DNA of 34,851 nt from Xylanimonas cellulosilytica. Lineage in GTDB: Bacteria > Actinomycetota > Actinomycetes > Actinomycetales > Actinomycetaceae. This document shows positions 21,345-29,916 of this stretch, in pieces (position 1 is the stretch's first letter; every line of letters begins with the position of its first letter). The notes beneath the pieces are model-generated. The model saw only the letters and a list, made by a program, of their open reading frames with translations, ran no database searches and was not told the DNA's origin. The position numbers were made by a program, and so were the translations under genes. The DNA lies in assembly GCA_001072465.1 (NCBI GenBank), contig JVKM01000064.1, positions 1-34,851 of the forward strand. The letters are read 5' to 3'.

Positions 21345-21473
21345 GTTACAAACGTCGTCAAACCAACGCGATTCAAATCACCTCGTGAGAACCCCTGTTA
21401 CAAACGTCGTCAATCCAAGCCCAAAAACCGCCATTTTCAGCGAAAAAGCCCTCGGATTGACGACGTTTGTAAC
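21345..21473. repeat. GTTACAAACGTCGTCAA repeat: one direct copy and a 20-bp inverted pair
   Basis: GTTACAAACGTCGTCAA occurs at 21345-21361 and at 21397-21413. The second copy extends to GTTACAAACGTCGTCAATCC (21397-21416), and its perfect reverse complement lies at 21454-21473, with 37 bases between. A transcript from either strand would fold into a 20-bp hairpin. No gene is visible here. Confidence 0.75.
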
Positions 21474-21553
21474 AACACGCACCCGAGCACCCCAAAAACT
21501 CAACACGCGAGACCCCGATGACGCCCACGGGCACACAAAGCAGCCCGGCCCCA

Positions 21554-21757
21554 CTGGTGTGGAGGGCGCCGGAGGGACCGGAGGGCACGGGCGGGCTTCG
21601 AGGCGCGGCGCCGAACGAAGTGAGGCCCTAGCCTCGCGGGCGGCCGGGCCCTCCGGCGCCCGGAACACCAGCGGCGCCACAAGCAACATCATCACTCGGG
21701 CGGACCGCCGCCCACGGCGCAGCCCGGTCCCACGCGGCGCCCGAAACCCCGTGGGAC
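21554..21757. repeat. Two GC-rich hairpins followed by CCACAAGCAACA
   Basis: The first hairpin pairs CTGGTGT (21554-21560) and GGCGCCGGAGGG (21565-21576) with CCCTCCGGCGCC (21649-21660) and ACACCAG (21665-21671). The second pairs GTCCCACG (21727-21734) with CGTGGGAC (21750-21757). Each is followed within a few bases by the same CCACAAGCAACA. The two look like diverged copies of one repeat family. I see no gene between 21474 and 21810. Confidence 0.55.
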
Positions 21758-21810
21758 CACAAGCAACACGAGAAAACAGGAGCGGCGACACCGCCGCCGC
21801 AAGCAGGGAA

Positions 21811-21845
21811 AACAAAAACCGCAGACCCCGAAGGATCTGCGGTTT
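21811..21845 (-). terminator. Terminator of the tRNA-Leu gene
   Basis: AAACCGCAGA (21816-21825) and TCTGCGGTTT (21836-21845) pair perfectly. On the minus strand the stem is followed by TTTTTGTTTT. It lies six bases beyond the 3' end of the tRNA. Confidence 0.85.
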
Positions 21846-21850
21846 CATCG

Positions 21851-21934
21851 TGCGCGAGGGGGGAGTTGAACCCCCACTCCATCACTGGAACACGGACCTG
21901 AACCGTGCGCGTCTGCCTATTCCGCCACTCGCGC
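21851..21934 (-). tRNA. tRNA-Leu (anticodon CAG)
   Basis: 84 nucleotides. The acceptor stem GCGCGAG pairs with CTCGCGC with discriminator A, and CCA is not encoded. The anticodon arm is CACGG, loop TTCAGGT, CCGTG, giving CAG, which reads CTG, the main leucine codon in this high-GC genome. The long variable arm (TTCCA GTGA TGGA) is the class II mark expected for leucine. The T arm is GGGGG, TTCAACT, CCCCC. It lies beside the repeat-rich block, a usual setting for integration at the tRNA 3' end, but no duplicated tRNA end was found in the window. Confidence 0.95.
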
Positions 21935-22058
21935 GTACCCAGAAAGAATAGGGGCATCACACCCCCCGCGTCAAATCAGCGCCGTATGACCCAGGGCACA
22001 AGCACCCGCACAACCTGGACGAAACCCCACTATCACAACGAAAGATCCGACCGGCACA

Positions 22059-22934
22059 CTACAGCATCAACCTGCACGCAACGATGCCAGCGACACCCAA
22101 CAGGCTCGCAACGATCACAGCGGCATCCACCCACCCGAGCCGCACGCGCGCCCCACGAGTCGCGTCATCCTGGGCCTCAATGGACCCACGCATGGACATC
22201 GCGCGCCCGGTTTCGGCCGCGCCACGGGAGGTGGCCGACAGGATCGCAGTAATGACGTCGACGCTCAGGCGAGCGGAACCGCGCAGCGACAGCGTCGCCA
22301 TATCCTGCCCGAGGCGCAGCTTGGCGGTATCAAGCACCGCCTGCGCCTGATCTCGCAGCATCGGCAGGCCTCGCAGGGCGGAGGCCATGACGAGCGACCA
22401 CTGATCAACCGGCGCCCCCAGGAGCCGCAACGGCCGCAGGAAGAAACGCAGAGCGGCCGCTAGCGAGGCGGTCGGCGTCACCCAGGCGATAAGTCCGGAC
22501 CCCCACAGGACGACGAACGCCAGGGTGGAGACACGCAGGAAGAGCTCAAGTCCATCCCCCAACCAGGCGCCGAGACAGCCGCCGATAAAACCGGAGACGA
22601 ACCACATGGGCGGACGCGGTGCAACACCGAGGGGGAGGCGAACGATCAGCGAGGCAAGGAGAAGGAGGCCTCCCACGATCGCGAGCGTCGACCAGCGCGG
22701 CGAGAGGATCACGCACGTTGTGAGCACGGTCCAGCAGGCGATAAGGGTCCCGGGCCAGGCGCGCGACAGTGGCGTCGACCAGGGCAGGGGACGAGGCAGG
22801 GGGAAGCCCGCGCTTCGCCGGGGCTTCGGGCGCGGGGCCCCTTCGCCGAGGCCGGGTGGGGTCCTCGAGAAGCGGCCCTCGCTGGCGCCACCGCCGGGGC
22901 CGGTCGCTCCGCAGGCGGAGTGGGGTTCCATCAT
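22059..22934 (-). CDS. ECF transporter T component (EcfT/CbiQ family)
   Basis: 291 residues. A proline-rich, poorly conserved N-terminal tail (about 55 residues) precedes five to six membrane helices from WPGTLIACWTVLTTCVIL onward. Two arginine-glycine helices that couple to the ATPases are visible: MASALRGLPML near residue 190 and GRAMSMRGSI near 250. The start overlaps the upstream fused S-A-A gene by four bases (ATGA). The protein connects the substrate-binding membrane component to the two ATP-binding domains and drives vitamin or metal uptake. The tail is longer than usual for the family, so a later start is possible, though the overlap supports this one. Confidence 0.88.
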   Translation of the reverse strand: MMEPHSACGATGPGGGASEGRFSRTPPGLGEGAPRPKPRRSAGFPLPRPLPWSTPLSRAWPGTLIACWTVLTTCVILSPRWSTLAIVGGLLLLASLIVRLPLGVAPRPPMWFVSGFIGGCLGAWLGDGLELFLRVSTLAFVVLWGSGLIAWVTPTASLAAALRFFLRPLRLLGAPVDQWSLVMASALRGLPMLRDQAQAVLDTAKLRLGQDMATLSLRGSARLSVDVITAILSATSRGAAETGRAMSMRGSIEAQDDATRGARVRLGWVDAAVIVASLLGVAGIVACRLML

Positions 22935-25066
22935 GAGAGCACCCCCTCGGCGAGATGGCCTCGAGTATCACACAGGGAGTCCATGCCCTCGAGGTCATGG
23001 GAGATGACGAGGATGGACAATCCTGCACGGCGCCGCTCGTCCAGGACGGAGATGAGCAGGTCGCGCGAGGCCGCGTCGAGGCCGGCCATAGGTTCGTCGA
23101 GGATGAGGACGCTCGGGTGGGAGGCGAGCAACCCGGCGAGGGCAACGCGGCGCATCTGCCCGCCGGACAGGTCGTCGATGCCGCGCGAGGAGAGGGCGGG
23201 GTCGAGGCCGACGAGTTCCATGGCCTCGGCGACGATGCGGTCGCCTTCCTCGCGACTGATGGCCCCTTTGCGATGCACAGATCCGGTGCCGATGCGCGGC
23301 CCATGACCGGCGGCGGCGAGGATGTCGGAGCGCACGGAGGGGCGCTGGAGCTGGAGGCGCGCGAATTGCATGGAGAGGGCGACGTCGCCCACGCAGCGCT
23401 CCATGGGCCGCCCGCCGAGAGTGACCCGCCCCCAGGTGGGGACGAGCAGGCCGGTGAGGACGCGCGAGAGCGTCGTCTTTCCCGATCCGTTGTCCCCGGT
23501 GATGAGCATGGCCTGCCCGGGGTCGAGGATGAGGCTGACGTCGCGCAGGACCGGCTTCTCCCAGGGGGTGCCGAGGTCGTAGGTGTGGGCGACACGGTCA
23601 GCCCACAGGTGGGCGGCCTTAATGAGGGCGGGCGCGCCCGCCACAGACGACGCAGTCGGCGCATCGGGGCCGGAGGAAGCGGGAGGATCCCCGGCCTCGT
23701 CGATGCGAAGCCCCTCCGCGGCAACACTCCCCTCCCCCGCGCGTTGATCGGAGACGATGCGCCCGCTACGAATCGTGACGACGCGGTCGGCGCGCGCGCT
23801 TTCGGCGGGGTCGTGGGTGATGTGAACGACGGCGATGCCGCGCGCGGGTAGAGAGGCGAGGAGGTCGAGCATCTCAACGCGGCCGGCCAGGTCGATCATG
23901 GCGGTGGATTCGTCGGAGATGAGCAGGCGCGGGGAGCGCGCGAGGGCGCCCGCGAGCGCGAGGCGCTGAAGCTGCCCGCCGGAGAGCGAGCGCGGGTCGG
24001 CATCGGCGAGGCCCGCGAGGCCGACGCGCTCAAGCAGCTCATCGAGGTCGAGGCCGGCGATATGCTCCGCGCTCATACCCCAGGTGATATCTTCGGCGAC
24101 ACTCTGTCCGAGAACAAGGAGTTCGGAGCGCTGTCCCACGAGCGCGGTACCGCCGACAGCCCCGAGGACGCCACCGCCCTCACGCACGCCCGAGCCGGGT
24201 TCGGCACCTGCGAGGAGGAGGGCCAGGGTGGACTTGCCCGAGCCGTTATGTCCGACGATGACCGTAAATTCAGGCTGCTCGAAGCCCAGGGTGACACCGC
24301 GCAGGGCGGGGTGGTCGGCGCCCGGGTAGGTGAAGTCGACGTCGGTGAGGGTGAGGGGCAGGGGGGACGAGGCCTCGGCCTCTTCACGCGGGTCCGCCGA
24401 GCGGGCGGTCGCGTCCAGGAGCGGGTCCCAGCCCGCGTCGAGCGAGATGCGGCTGAGGATGGCGCCGAGGAGCCACCGTGCGGCGAGGACCAGGAAGGCC
24501 ACGCCGATGAAGCGGGTGACGGGGATCCAGATCCACCACCAGTCGACGAACCATTGGCCGAGCTGATGCCCCGCGTCGACGAAGCCGCCGGAGTGGGGGA
24601 TGTTTCCAATCAGCTTGAGGAAGCCATTGAGGGTCTTTTGGATGCTCTCAAGGCCGAGGGTGCGCAGGTCGGACAGCACCCAGAACGCGATGCCGGTGCC
24701 GACGCCCCAGATGACGCCGAGGCCGGCGGCGACACCGGAGACGGGGAGCCAGGAGGCGCGCTTCTTATGGAGGAAGCCGATGATGAGGCCGACGAGGGCG
24801 GCCTGGAAGGAGCGGCCAGCGGTGGCAACGCCGCCGACGGCGATGGCGAGGAGGATCGTCGAGGCGAAGGCTGCGACCGCAGCTCGGGGTCGCAGTTTGA
24901 GGGAGACCATGGCGAGGGGGACGGCCGTGGCAACCTGGAAGAAGAGCTGGAAGACGGGGGTGACCGCGGCGATGAGGCCAAAGGTGACAGCCAGGCCCGA
25001 AAGCGCGCCAGCAGTCGCCACCTCGACGGGAGTGAGGCGGCGGGCATCGCGCGCGGATGAGCTCAT
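22931..25066 (-). CDS. Fused ECF transporter: membrane S-like domain plus two ATPase domains
   Basis: 711 residues from the ATG at 25066, which has GGGAG nine bases upstream; an ATG nine codons earlier is less likely. Residues 1-215 form a membrane domain with about six helices (VATAGALSGLAVTFGLIAAV onward), similar to S components of the DUF2232/YybS kind. Next come two complete ABC cassettes: the first with Walker A GHNGSGKST near 272 and LSGGQLQRLALAGAL, the second with GDNGSGKTT near 515, LSGGQMRRVALAGLL and LILDEPMAGLD. The first cassette has DESTAMID in place of the usual Walker B DEP. With the EcfT encoded next, the whole transporter needs only two genes. The substrate (vitamin, metal or nucleobase) is unknown. 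Confidence 0.88.
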   Translation of the reverse strand: MSSSARDARRLTPVEVATAGALSGLAVTFGLIAAVTPVFQLFFQVATAVPLAMVSLKLRPRAAVAAFASTILLAIAVGGVATAGRSFQAALVGLIIGFLHKKRASWLPVSGVAAGLGVIWGVGTGIAFWVLSDLRTLGLESIQKTLNGFLKLIGNIPHSGGFVDAGHQLGQWFVDWWWIWIPVTRFIGVAFLVLAARWLLGAILSRISLDAGWDPLLDATARSADPREEAEASSPLPLTLTDVDFTYPGADHPALRGVTLGFEQPEFTVIVGHNGSGKSTLALLLAGAEPGSGVREGGGVLGAVGGTALVGQRSELLVLGQSVAEDITWGMSAEHIAGLDLDELLERVGLAGLADADPRSLSGGQLQRLALAGALARSPRLLISDESTAMIDLAGRVEMLDLLASLPARGIAVVHITHDPAESARADRVVTIRSGRIVSDQRAGEGSVAAEGLRIDEAGDPPASSGPDAPTASSVAGAPALIKAAHLWADRVAHTYDLGTPWEKPVLRDVSLILDPGQAMLITGDNGSGKTTLSRVLTGLLVPTWGRVTLGGRPMERCVGDVALSMQFARLQLQRPSVRSDILAAAGHGPRIGTGSVHRKGAISREEGDRIVAEAMELVGLDPALSSRGIDDLSGGQMRRVALAGLLASHPSVLILDEPMAGLDAASRDLLISVLDERRRAGLSILVISHDLEGMDSLCDTRGHLAEGVLS

Positions 25067-25164
25067 GCGTCTAGTCTCCCAGGCCCCGCCCACATCTGCG
25101 ACCGCCGGGCCGGGATACCAGCAAAGCAGGATGAGCTATGAGCGACCGACACACACCTCATCAC

Positions 25165-26097
25165 CTACTCCCGATTGAGTGCTCCGAAGGGGATGTGGAC
25201 ACTCGGGGTTGAGAGGGCAGCGCCTTCCACGTGGCGGCGCTGATCGTCGAAGAAGATGTGCGGCTGCAGCACCTCCAGCATGGGGCCCTTCGGGAGGCCT
25301 CCCAGGAAGAACGCATCGTTGACGCTCAGGCCCCACTGGCGGATCGAGTTGATCGCGCGCTCATGGGCGGGGGCACTACGCGCCGTCACGACGGCGACGC
25401 GGACCCGACGCCGGTACCCCTGCGGATCATCCACACTTTTCGAGTCCTCGATCCCCTGAATCCTGTTGATCTTCTCCAGAAAATCGGCCATCGGCCCACG
25501 GTCGAGAGGCACCTCTGCCAGGGCACTCTCATTCTCCTGATACTCCTCCAGACCCCCGCTCTGGAACACTCGCTCGGCCGAATCGTCGGCCAGCACGCCA
25601 TCGAAGTCGAAGGCGATGCGCAGATCCATGTCCCCATCGTCCGGTACGGCGTGCCCGACGACGTGACCCGCCGCGAAACCCAGGCTGATCGCCTCGCGCA
25701 CATCGGCCTCGTTCGCGGAGAGGAAGAGTGACATGCGCAGCGGCCTCATGAAGCGATACGGGGAGCGGCCCTGCATGAAGATCGCGCGCGTGATATCCAA
25801 ACCGTGACTCGCGACGGAACGCATCACCCGCATCCCGGTCTCCGGGTCGTTGCGCGAGAGGATGACGACCTCCACCAGGCGCTCACGATCCGACAGGTCA
25901 TTCAGGTCGAGGAGGCGCCGAATGAAGGGGAACGCGACGCCAGGTTCGAGGAAGTCATCGAGATGGTCGCGCTGATACTCCCTATACCGCTCCTCCCCCT
26001 GCTCACGGAACACCGCATCGGACTCTTCCAGGTCAAACAGGGCACTGGACGCGACCCCAATGACGAGGGCGCGCTCCAGATCGAGCTCCACAGCCAT
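25165..26097 (-). CDS. Cytosolic 5'-nucleotidase family protein
   Basis: 310 residues. The start at 26097 is chosen for the AGAAGGAGC ribosome site five bases upstream; an ATG six codons earlier lacks one. The family is recognised from VELDLERALVIGVASSALFDLEESD at the start, LFLSANEADVREAISLGFAAGHV in the middle, and the HAD-like metal site IAFDFDGVLADDSAERVF near 160-177, with later RVAVVTARSAPAHERA and HIFFDDQRRHV. Such enzymes remove the phosphate from nucleoside monophosphates, generating nucleosides in the cytoplasm. It is a single gene divergent from the iron transporter. Its ending HIPFGALNRE matches the normal family end. Confidence 0.88.
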   Translation of the reverse strand: MAVELDLERALVIGVASSALFDLEESDAVFREQGEERYREYQRDHLDDFLEPGVAFPFIRRLLDLNDLSDRERLVEVVILSRNDPETGMRVMRSVASHGLDITRAIFMQGRSPYRFMRPLRMSLFLSANEADVREAISLGFAAGHVVGHAVPDDGDMDLRIAFDFDGVLADDSAERVFQSGGLEEYQENESALAEVPLDRGPMADFLEKINRIQGIEDSKSVDDPQGYRRRVRVAVVTARSAPAHERAINSIRQWGLSVNDAFFLGGLPKGPMLEVLQPHIFFDDQRRHVEGAALSTPSVHIPFGALNRE

Positions 26098-26242
26098 GAT
26101 GCTCCTTCTACGCACATCTACCTATCGACACCAGGATAAAAACGAGCATGCTCATCTGCGTCCAAGAAACACACATCGACACCACGAAAACCTCTGCACA
26201 ACCCCAAGGAAAAAACACCGTGTCATAATGCCGCACTCACCC

Positions 26243-26272
26243 TTGTGAGGAACACCTAATTTTGTGTAGCAT
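26243..26272 (+). promoter_or_regulatory. Promoter of the iron-complex transporter operon
   Basis: TTGTGA (26243-26248) and TAGCAT (26267-26272) are separated by 18 bases, a good spacing. The leader to the ATG at 26307 would be about 28 bases with GAGAGGA as ribosome site. The 26115-26240 stretch upstream is AT-richer than average and holds no gene I can see. Confidence 0.5.
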
Positions 26273-26306
26273 CTCCCTCGTAATCCCAAAAACACGAGAG
26301 GACCCA

Positions 26307-27443
26307 ATGAAAACCCGCCTCGCTACCCTGACCGCAATCCTGGCCACCGCCACCCTTGCCCTCACCGCCTGCGCGGGCGGCTCCGGCTCCACCACCACCC
26401 AATCGGAGGCGACCACCCAGGAGGCCTCGGCCTCGTCGACGCGCACGATCACCGACCACGCGGGCAACGAGGTCGTCCTGCCCGAGAAGATCACCCGCGT
26501 CGCCATCGACCAGATCCCGATCGAATCCACCTACCTGGCCTACTTCGACGGCAAGGCCCCCTACCTGGTGGGCATGAGCGCCGCCCGCGTCAAGGCCATG
26601 AGCCAGACCATCGCCGCCGAGATGGCGCCCGAAATGATGCAGGTGGACACCAGCTACTACGACAAGGGCGAGCTCAACGCCGAGGCCCTCCTGAACCTGA
26701 ACGTCGACGTCGTCTTCTACAACGCCTTCAACAAGGAACACGGCGAAATGTTCCGCAAGGCCGGCATCCCGGCCGTCGGCTTCACGACGCTGGGCAACCC
26801 CTCGGAGACCTACGCGGAATGGATGGAGCTCCTCGAGGACGTCTTCAACGAGGACGGCCACATGGCCGACAAGATCGCGCTCGGCAAGGACCTCGTCGCC
26901 GACGCCCGCGCGCGCACCGCGAAGGTTCCCGAGGACCAGAAGGTCTCGACGATGGTGCTCATGGGCGCGGCCGACGGCCAGCTCGCGGTCGCGGGCGGCA
27001 AGGACGGCTGGTTCACGAACGAATGGGCCGACTCGCTGAACTACACGAACGTCACGCGCGACACCGACACCTCGCACACGCCCGTCACCTTCGAGCAGGT
27101 CCTCACGTGGGACCCCCAGGTCCTCCTCGTCACCGGCAAGGGCATGTCGAACATGACGGCAAACACCGTCCTGACGAACTCGGTCGAGGGTGTGGACCTG
27201 TCCACCCTCAGCTCCGTGAAGTCCGGCCGCGTCTACTCCACCGGCCTGGGCATGTGGAACTGGTTCACCCCCAACCCGGATTCCCCGATCGTAGCGAACT
27301 GGATCGGCGCCTCCCTGTACCCGGAGCAGTTCTCCGACGTTGACCTCGTGTCGATGACGAAGGACTACTACCAGAAGATGTACAACTTCACGCTCACGGA
27401 CGAGCAGGCTCAGCGCATCATCAACCCGGACGCCGCGTCCTGA
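26307..27443 (+). CDS. Iron-complex ABC transporter substrate-binding lipoprotein
   Basis: 378 residues. The signal peptide ends in LTAC with the lipidated cysteine at residue 22, followed by a serine/threonine-rich linker. The mature protein starts TRTITDHAGNEVVLPEKITRVAI, the standard opening of FecB/BtuF-like proteins (cluster A-8), and has the two-lobe pattern with LNLNVDVVFYNAFN and TWDPQVLLVTGKG. It would capture a siderophore or haem-type iron complex, or possibly cobalamin, outside the membrane and hand it to the permease and ATPase encoded downstream. GAGAGGA lies upstream of the chosen start. The start 15 codons earlier is rejected because it would precede a poor signal sequence. 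Confidence 0.88.
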   Translation: MKTRLATLTAILATATLALTACAGGSGSTTTQSEATTQEASASSTRTITDHAGNEVVLPEKITRVAIDQIPIESTYLAYFDGKAPYLVGMSAARVKAMSQTIAAEMAPEMMQVDTSYYDKGELNAEALLNLNVDVVFYNAFNKEHGEMFRKAGIPAVGFTTLGNPSETYAEWMELLEDVFNEDGHMADKIALGKDLVADARARTAKVPEDQKVSTMVLMGAADGQLAVAGGKDGWFTNEWADSLNYTNVTRDTDTSHTPVTFEQVLTWDPQVLLVTGKGMSNMTANTVLTNSVEGVDLSTLSSVKSGRVYSTGLGMWNWFTPNPDSPIVANWIGASLYPEQFSDVDLVSMTKDYYQKMYNFTLTDEQAQRIINPDAAS

Positions 27444-27448
27444 TACCT

Positions 27449-27487
27449 GACCCCGGCCTCGTCTCCCCTATCGACGAGGCCGGGGTC
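27449..27487. terminator. 15-bp perfect hairpin between binding-protein and permease genes
   Basis: GACCCCGGCCTCGTC (27449-27463) pairs perfectly with GACGAGGCCGGGGTC (27473-27487) around the loop TCCCCTATC. There is no T tract. Placed directly after the binding-protein stop, it probably lets only part of transcription continue and protects the upstream message, giving excess binding protein. Confidence 0.7.
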
Positions 27488-27530
27488 CCTTGTGCGCTTT
27501 ACTCCCGACGCGCGTCGGGGAGAGGACATC

Positions 27531-28559
27531 ATGAAGTCTGTACTGACCAGGAACGGGCGACTGCGCGTGTGGGTGGTCCCCACGCTGATCGCCCTCATCG
27601 TCGTGTGCGCGGTGGCAGCCATGCTGATCGGCCGTTTTTCCGTGTCCCTGGAGGACGTGGTTGCGGCGCTGCGCGCGCGGTTCTGGGGTGGACCGGCGGT
27701 GCCCCCGCGCGTCAACTCCGTCGTGTTTGACCTGCGAGCGCCGCGCATCATCGTGGCGATCCTGATCGGCGGGGGCCTGTCGGTTGCCGGCGCCTCGTTC
27801 CAGTCGCTCTTCTCCAATCCCCTGGCCACGCCGGACACCCTGGGCGTCGCGGCGGGCACGTGCGTCGGCGCGGTCATCGCCCTGCTGCTGGACTGGAACC
27901 TGATCGGGGTGCAGGCCGCGGCGCTCGTCGCGGGCCTGGCGACGATGGCTTTCACGACGGCGATTTCACGCACGCGCACAGGTTCTTTCAATGTCATCAC
28001 GCTCGTGCTCGGCGGCGTCATCGTCTCCGCCCTGGCGAACGCGGTCCTCTCACTCCTCAAGCTGACGGCCGACCCCACGAGCCAGCTTCCCGAGATCACC
28101 TACTGGCTCATGGGCTCACTCGCCGCGGTCACCTACCACCAGATCGCGCTGGGAGCGCCCTTCATCATCGCCGGCGTCGTCGTCATCGTGGCGCTGCGCT
28201 GGCAACTCAACATCCTCTCCCTCTCGGAGGACGAGGCCCGCTCAGCCGGCGTCAACGTCTCCCTCATGCGCGCGATCCTCATCGTCGCCTCGACGGTCAT
28301 CACGGCCTCGGTCATTTCGATGTGCGGCCAGGTCGGCTGGGTTGGCCTGCTCGTGCCGCACTGCGCGCGCATGCTGTGCGGGCAGAACAACCGCGCGGTC
28401 ATCCCCGTGTCGCTGCTGCTCGGGTCGGCACTCATGATCGTCATCGACACGCTCGCGCGTTCCCTGTCGGCCTCGGAGATCCCCATTTCGATCCTGACGG
28501 CCATCATCGGTGCCCCGTTCTTTATCGTGCTGCTGCGCCGGACGGGAGGAGCGCGATGA
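27531..28559 (+). CDS. FecCD-family permease of the iron-complex transporter
   Basis: 342 residues. The start at 27531 has GGAGAGG close upstream. It has some ten membrane helices. Family marks are LRAPRIIVAILIGGGLSVAG near residue 65, the FQSLFSNPLATPDTLGVAAGT segment, MGSLAAVTYHQIALG, and the GQVGWVGLLVPHCARML loop that contacts the ATPase. As in relatives it should form a homodimer that imports siderophore-bound iron or cobalamin. It lies 87 bases after the binding-protein gene, separated by a strong hairpin, and overlaps the ATPase gene by four bases. Confidence 0.9.
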   Translation: MKSVLTRNGRLRVWVVPTLIALIVVCAVAAMLIGRFSVSLEDVVAALRARFWGGPAVPPRVNSVVFDLRAPRIIVAILIGGGLSVAGASFQSLFSNPLATPDTLGVAAGTCVGAVIALLLDWNLIGVQAAALVAGLATMAFTTAISRTRTGSFNVITLVLGGVIVSALANAVLSLLKLTADPTSQLPEITYWLMGSLAAVTYHQIALGAPFIIAGVVVIVALRWQLNILSLSEDEARSAGVNVSLMRAILIVASTVITASVISMCGQVGWVGLLVPHCARMLCGQNNRAVIPVSLLLGSALMIVIDTLARSLSASEIPISILTAIIGAPFFIVLLRRTGGAR

Positions 28560-29356
28560 TCAGCGTCGAAAACGCGACTTTCACGTACCCGGGTGCGCCC
28601 TCCCCAATCCTGACGAACGTGTCCTTCGAGGTGCCCGAGCGCTCGCTCCTGGCGATCCTGGGGCCCAACGGCGCCGGCAAGACGACGCTGCTGCGTACCA
28701 TGATCGGCCTGCAGAAGTGGGACAGCGGGCGCACACTCATCGACGGCACCCCCATTTCGTCGATGTCGACCCGCGCGCTGGGCCGCGTCCTGTCCTACGT
28801 GCCGCAGGCCCGCAACGCATCCAACGTGGCGCTCACCGGCCTCGAGATGGTGATGGTCGGGCGCGCCCCGCACATGCGCACCCTCGCCCAGCCCGGAGCG
28901 CGCGAGGAACGCATGGCCCGCGACGTCCTCGACGAGGTGGGCGCCTCCCACCTGGCCGAGATGCCCTGCGCGACCATGTCGGGCGGCCAGTTCCAGATGA
29001 TCCTCATCGCCCGCGCCCTCGTCGCCGACCCGCGTGTCCTCGTGCTCGACGAGCCGGAGACCGGCCTCGACTTCCGCAACCAGCTGATCGTCCTGGGGCT
29101 CCTCGAGCGCCTTGTGAGGGACCGAGGCCTCGCCGTCATCATGAACACGCACTACCCGGCGCACGCCCTGCGCGTCGCGGACCAGGTCGCGCTTTTCTCC
29201 TCCACGCACGAGGCCGTGGTGGGTCCGGCGTCCTCCGTCATGAACGCGGACACCCTTGCGAGCGTCTTCGGGGTGGACGTGGCGATCGGCAGCGTCGCCT
29301 TCGAGGGAGAGGATGTGCAGGCGATCGTTCCGGTTCGACTGAGTGGAGATAAGTAG
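28556..29356 (+). CDS. FecE-type ATP-binding protein of the iron-complex transporter
   Basis: 266 residues, starting at the ATG that overlaps the permease stop (ATGA). Motifs: Walker A GPNGAGKTT, Q-loop SYVPQARNASNVALTGLEMVMVG, signature MSGGQFQMILIARAL, Walker B VLVLDEPETGLDF and the switch histidine in MNTHYP. The signature MSGGQFQM differs a little from the common LSGGQRQR but keeps the SGGQ core. The last ~25 residues (VDVAIGSVAFEGEDVQAIVPV) form the usual C-terminal extension of this subfamily. It powers uptake through the permease. A frame extends upstream into the permease gene, but no start there is credible. Confidence 0.9.
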   Translation: MISVENATFTYPGAPSPILTNVSFEVPERSLLAILGPNGAGKTTLLRTMIGLQKWDSGRTLIDGTPISSMSTRALGRVLSYVPQARNASNVALTGLEMVMVGRAPHMRTLAQPGAREERMARDVLDEVGASHLAEMPCATMSGGQFQMILIARALVADPRVLVLDEPETGLDFRNQLIVLGLLERLVRDRGLAVIMNTHYPAHALRVADQVALFSSTHEAVVGPASSVMNADTLASVFGVDVAIGSVAFEGEDVQAIVPVRLSGDK

Positions 29357-29520
29357 CGTCGTCACACGGAAAACTACTTCGTCACGATTGTGCAGGTCAG
29401 CCACATTTTCGCCACGAGTGCGGTACCGTATAACTGTGATTCCGCACGCCCAGTCCGGGGGGCATCGATGCCGGGCAGGGCGACGGGACCATGTCGACTC
29501 CGCAGACGGGGCCGAACGGT

Positions 29521-29536
29521 GCCCCAGCGTTGGGGC
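29521..29536 (+). promoter_or_regulatory. Small hairpin in the cold-shock gene leader
   Basis: GCCCCA and TGGGGC form a perfect six-base stem with a GCGT loop, eight bases before the AAGGAGG ribosome site. A possible -10 TATAAC lies at about 29429. Temperature-sensitive leaders are common for this gene family; a regulatory role here is only suggested by position. Confidence 0.4.
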
Positions 29537-29554
29537 GAACACGAAGGAGGGCCC

Positions 29555-29764
29555 ATGGCTACCGGGACCATCAAGTGGTTCAACGACGCCAAAGGCTTCG
29601 GATTCATCACTCCTGATGACGAATCCGGCGACGTCTTCGTGCACTATTCAAACATCATCGGCCAATCTGGGCGCCGTACTCTTCTAGAGGGCGAGAAGGT
29701 CGAATATGAGGCGATTGAAGGACCAAAGGGCCTCCAAGCTGTGAATGTGGCACGAGCCGAGTGA
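29555..29764 (+). CDS. Cold-shock domain protein (CspA family)
   Basis: 69 residues, the full length of the family. The two RNA-binding motifs are visible: KGFGFITPD (RNP1, about residues 13-21) and VFVHYS (RNP2, about 27-32), after the usual [14 protein letters not shown] start. The ribosome site AAGGAGG lies six bases before the ATG. The protein binds single-stranded RNA and DNA and melts secondary structure to help translation or anti-termination. RNP2 ends HYSNI in place of the usual HFSAI or HISAI, a mild change. The gene is monocistronic, with its own leader hairpin and terminator. Confidence 0.95.
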   Translation: MATGTIKWFNDAKGFGFITPDDESGDVFVHYSNIIGQSGRRTLLEGEKVEYEAIEGPKGLQAVNVARAE

Positions 29765-29768
29765 CACT

Positions 29769-29801
29769 GTGTGCCCGGGTGGAGTCCCCACTCGGGCACA
29801 C
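29769..29801 (+). terminator. Terminator-like hairpin after the cold-shock gene
   Basis: GTGTGCCCGGGTGG (29769-29782) pairs with CCACTCGGGCACAC (29788-29801) with a single G-T pair. It starts four bases after the stop codon. The T tract is weak (CTTGC). Confidence 0.65.
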
Positions 29802-29916
29802 TTGCACGAAGTGACATGTTCTCTACTGATCTTCACGCATGTCTTTTTTGTTGATAAAACAATGCTTTAACAGCTTTTTGCAATGGTTGTGCCATGCCTT
29901 ACAAGGGCTTGTGCGG

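Noticed and set aside
21851-21934. tRNA-Leu as an attachment site for the metal island
   Set aside because: No second copy of the tRNA 3' end was found at the island's other border, and the island ends about 1.3 kb from the tRNA.
26246-26260. DtxR/IdeR iron box in the promoter of the iron-complex transporter (TGAGGAACACCTAAT)
   Set aside because: The AGG and CCT half-sites are only seven bases apart, not twelve as in the consensus, so the match is not convincing.
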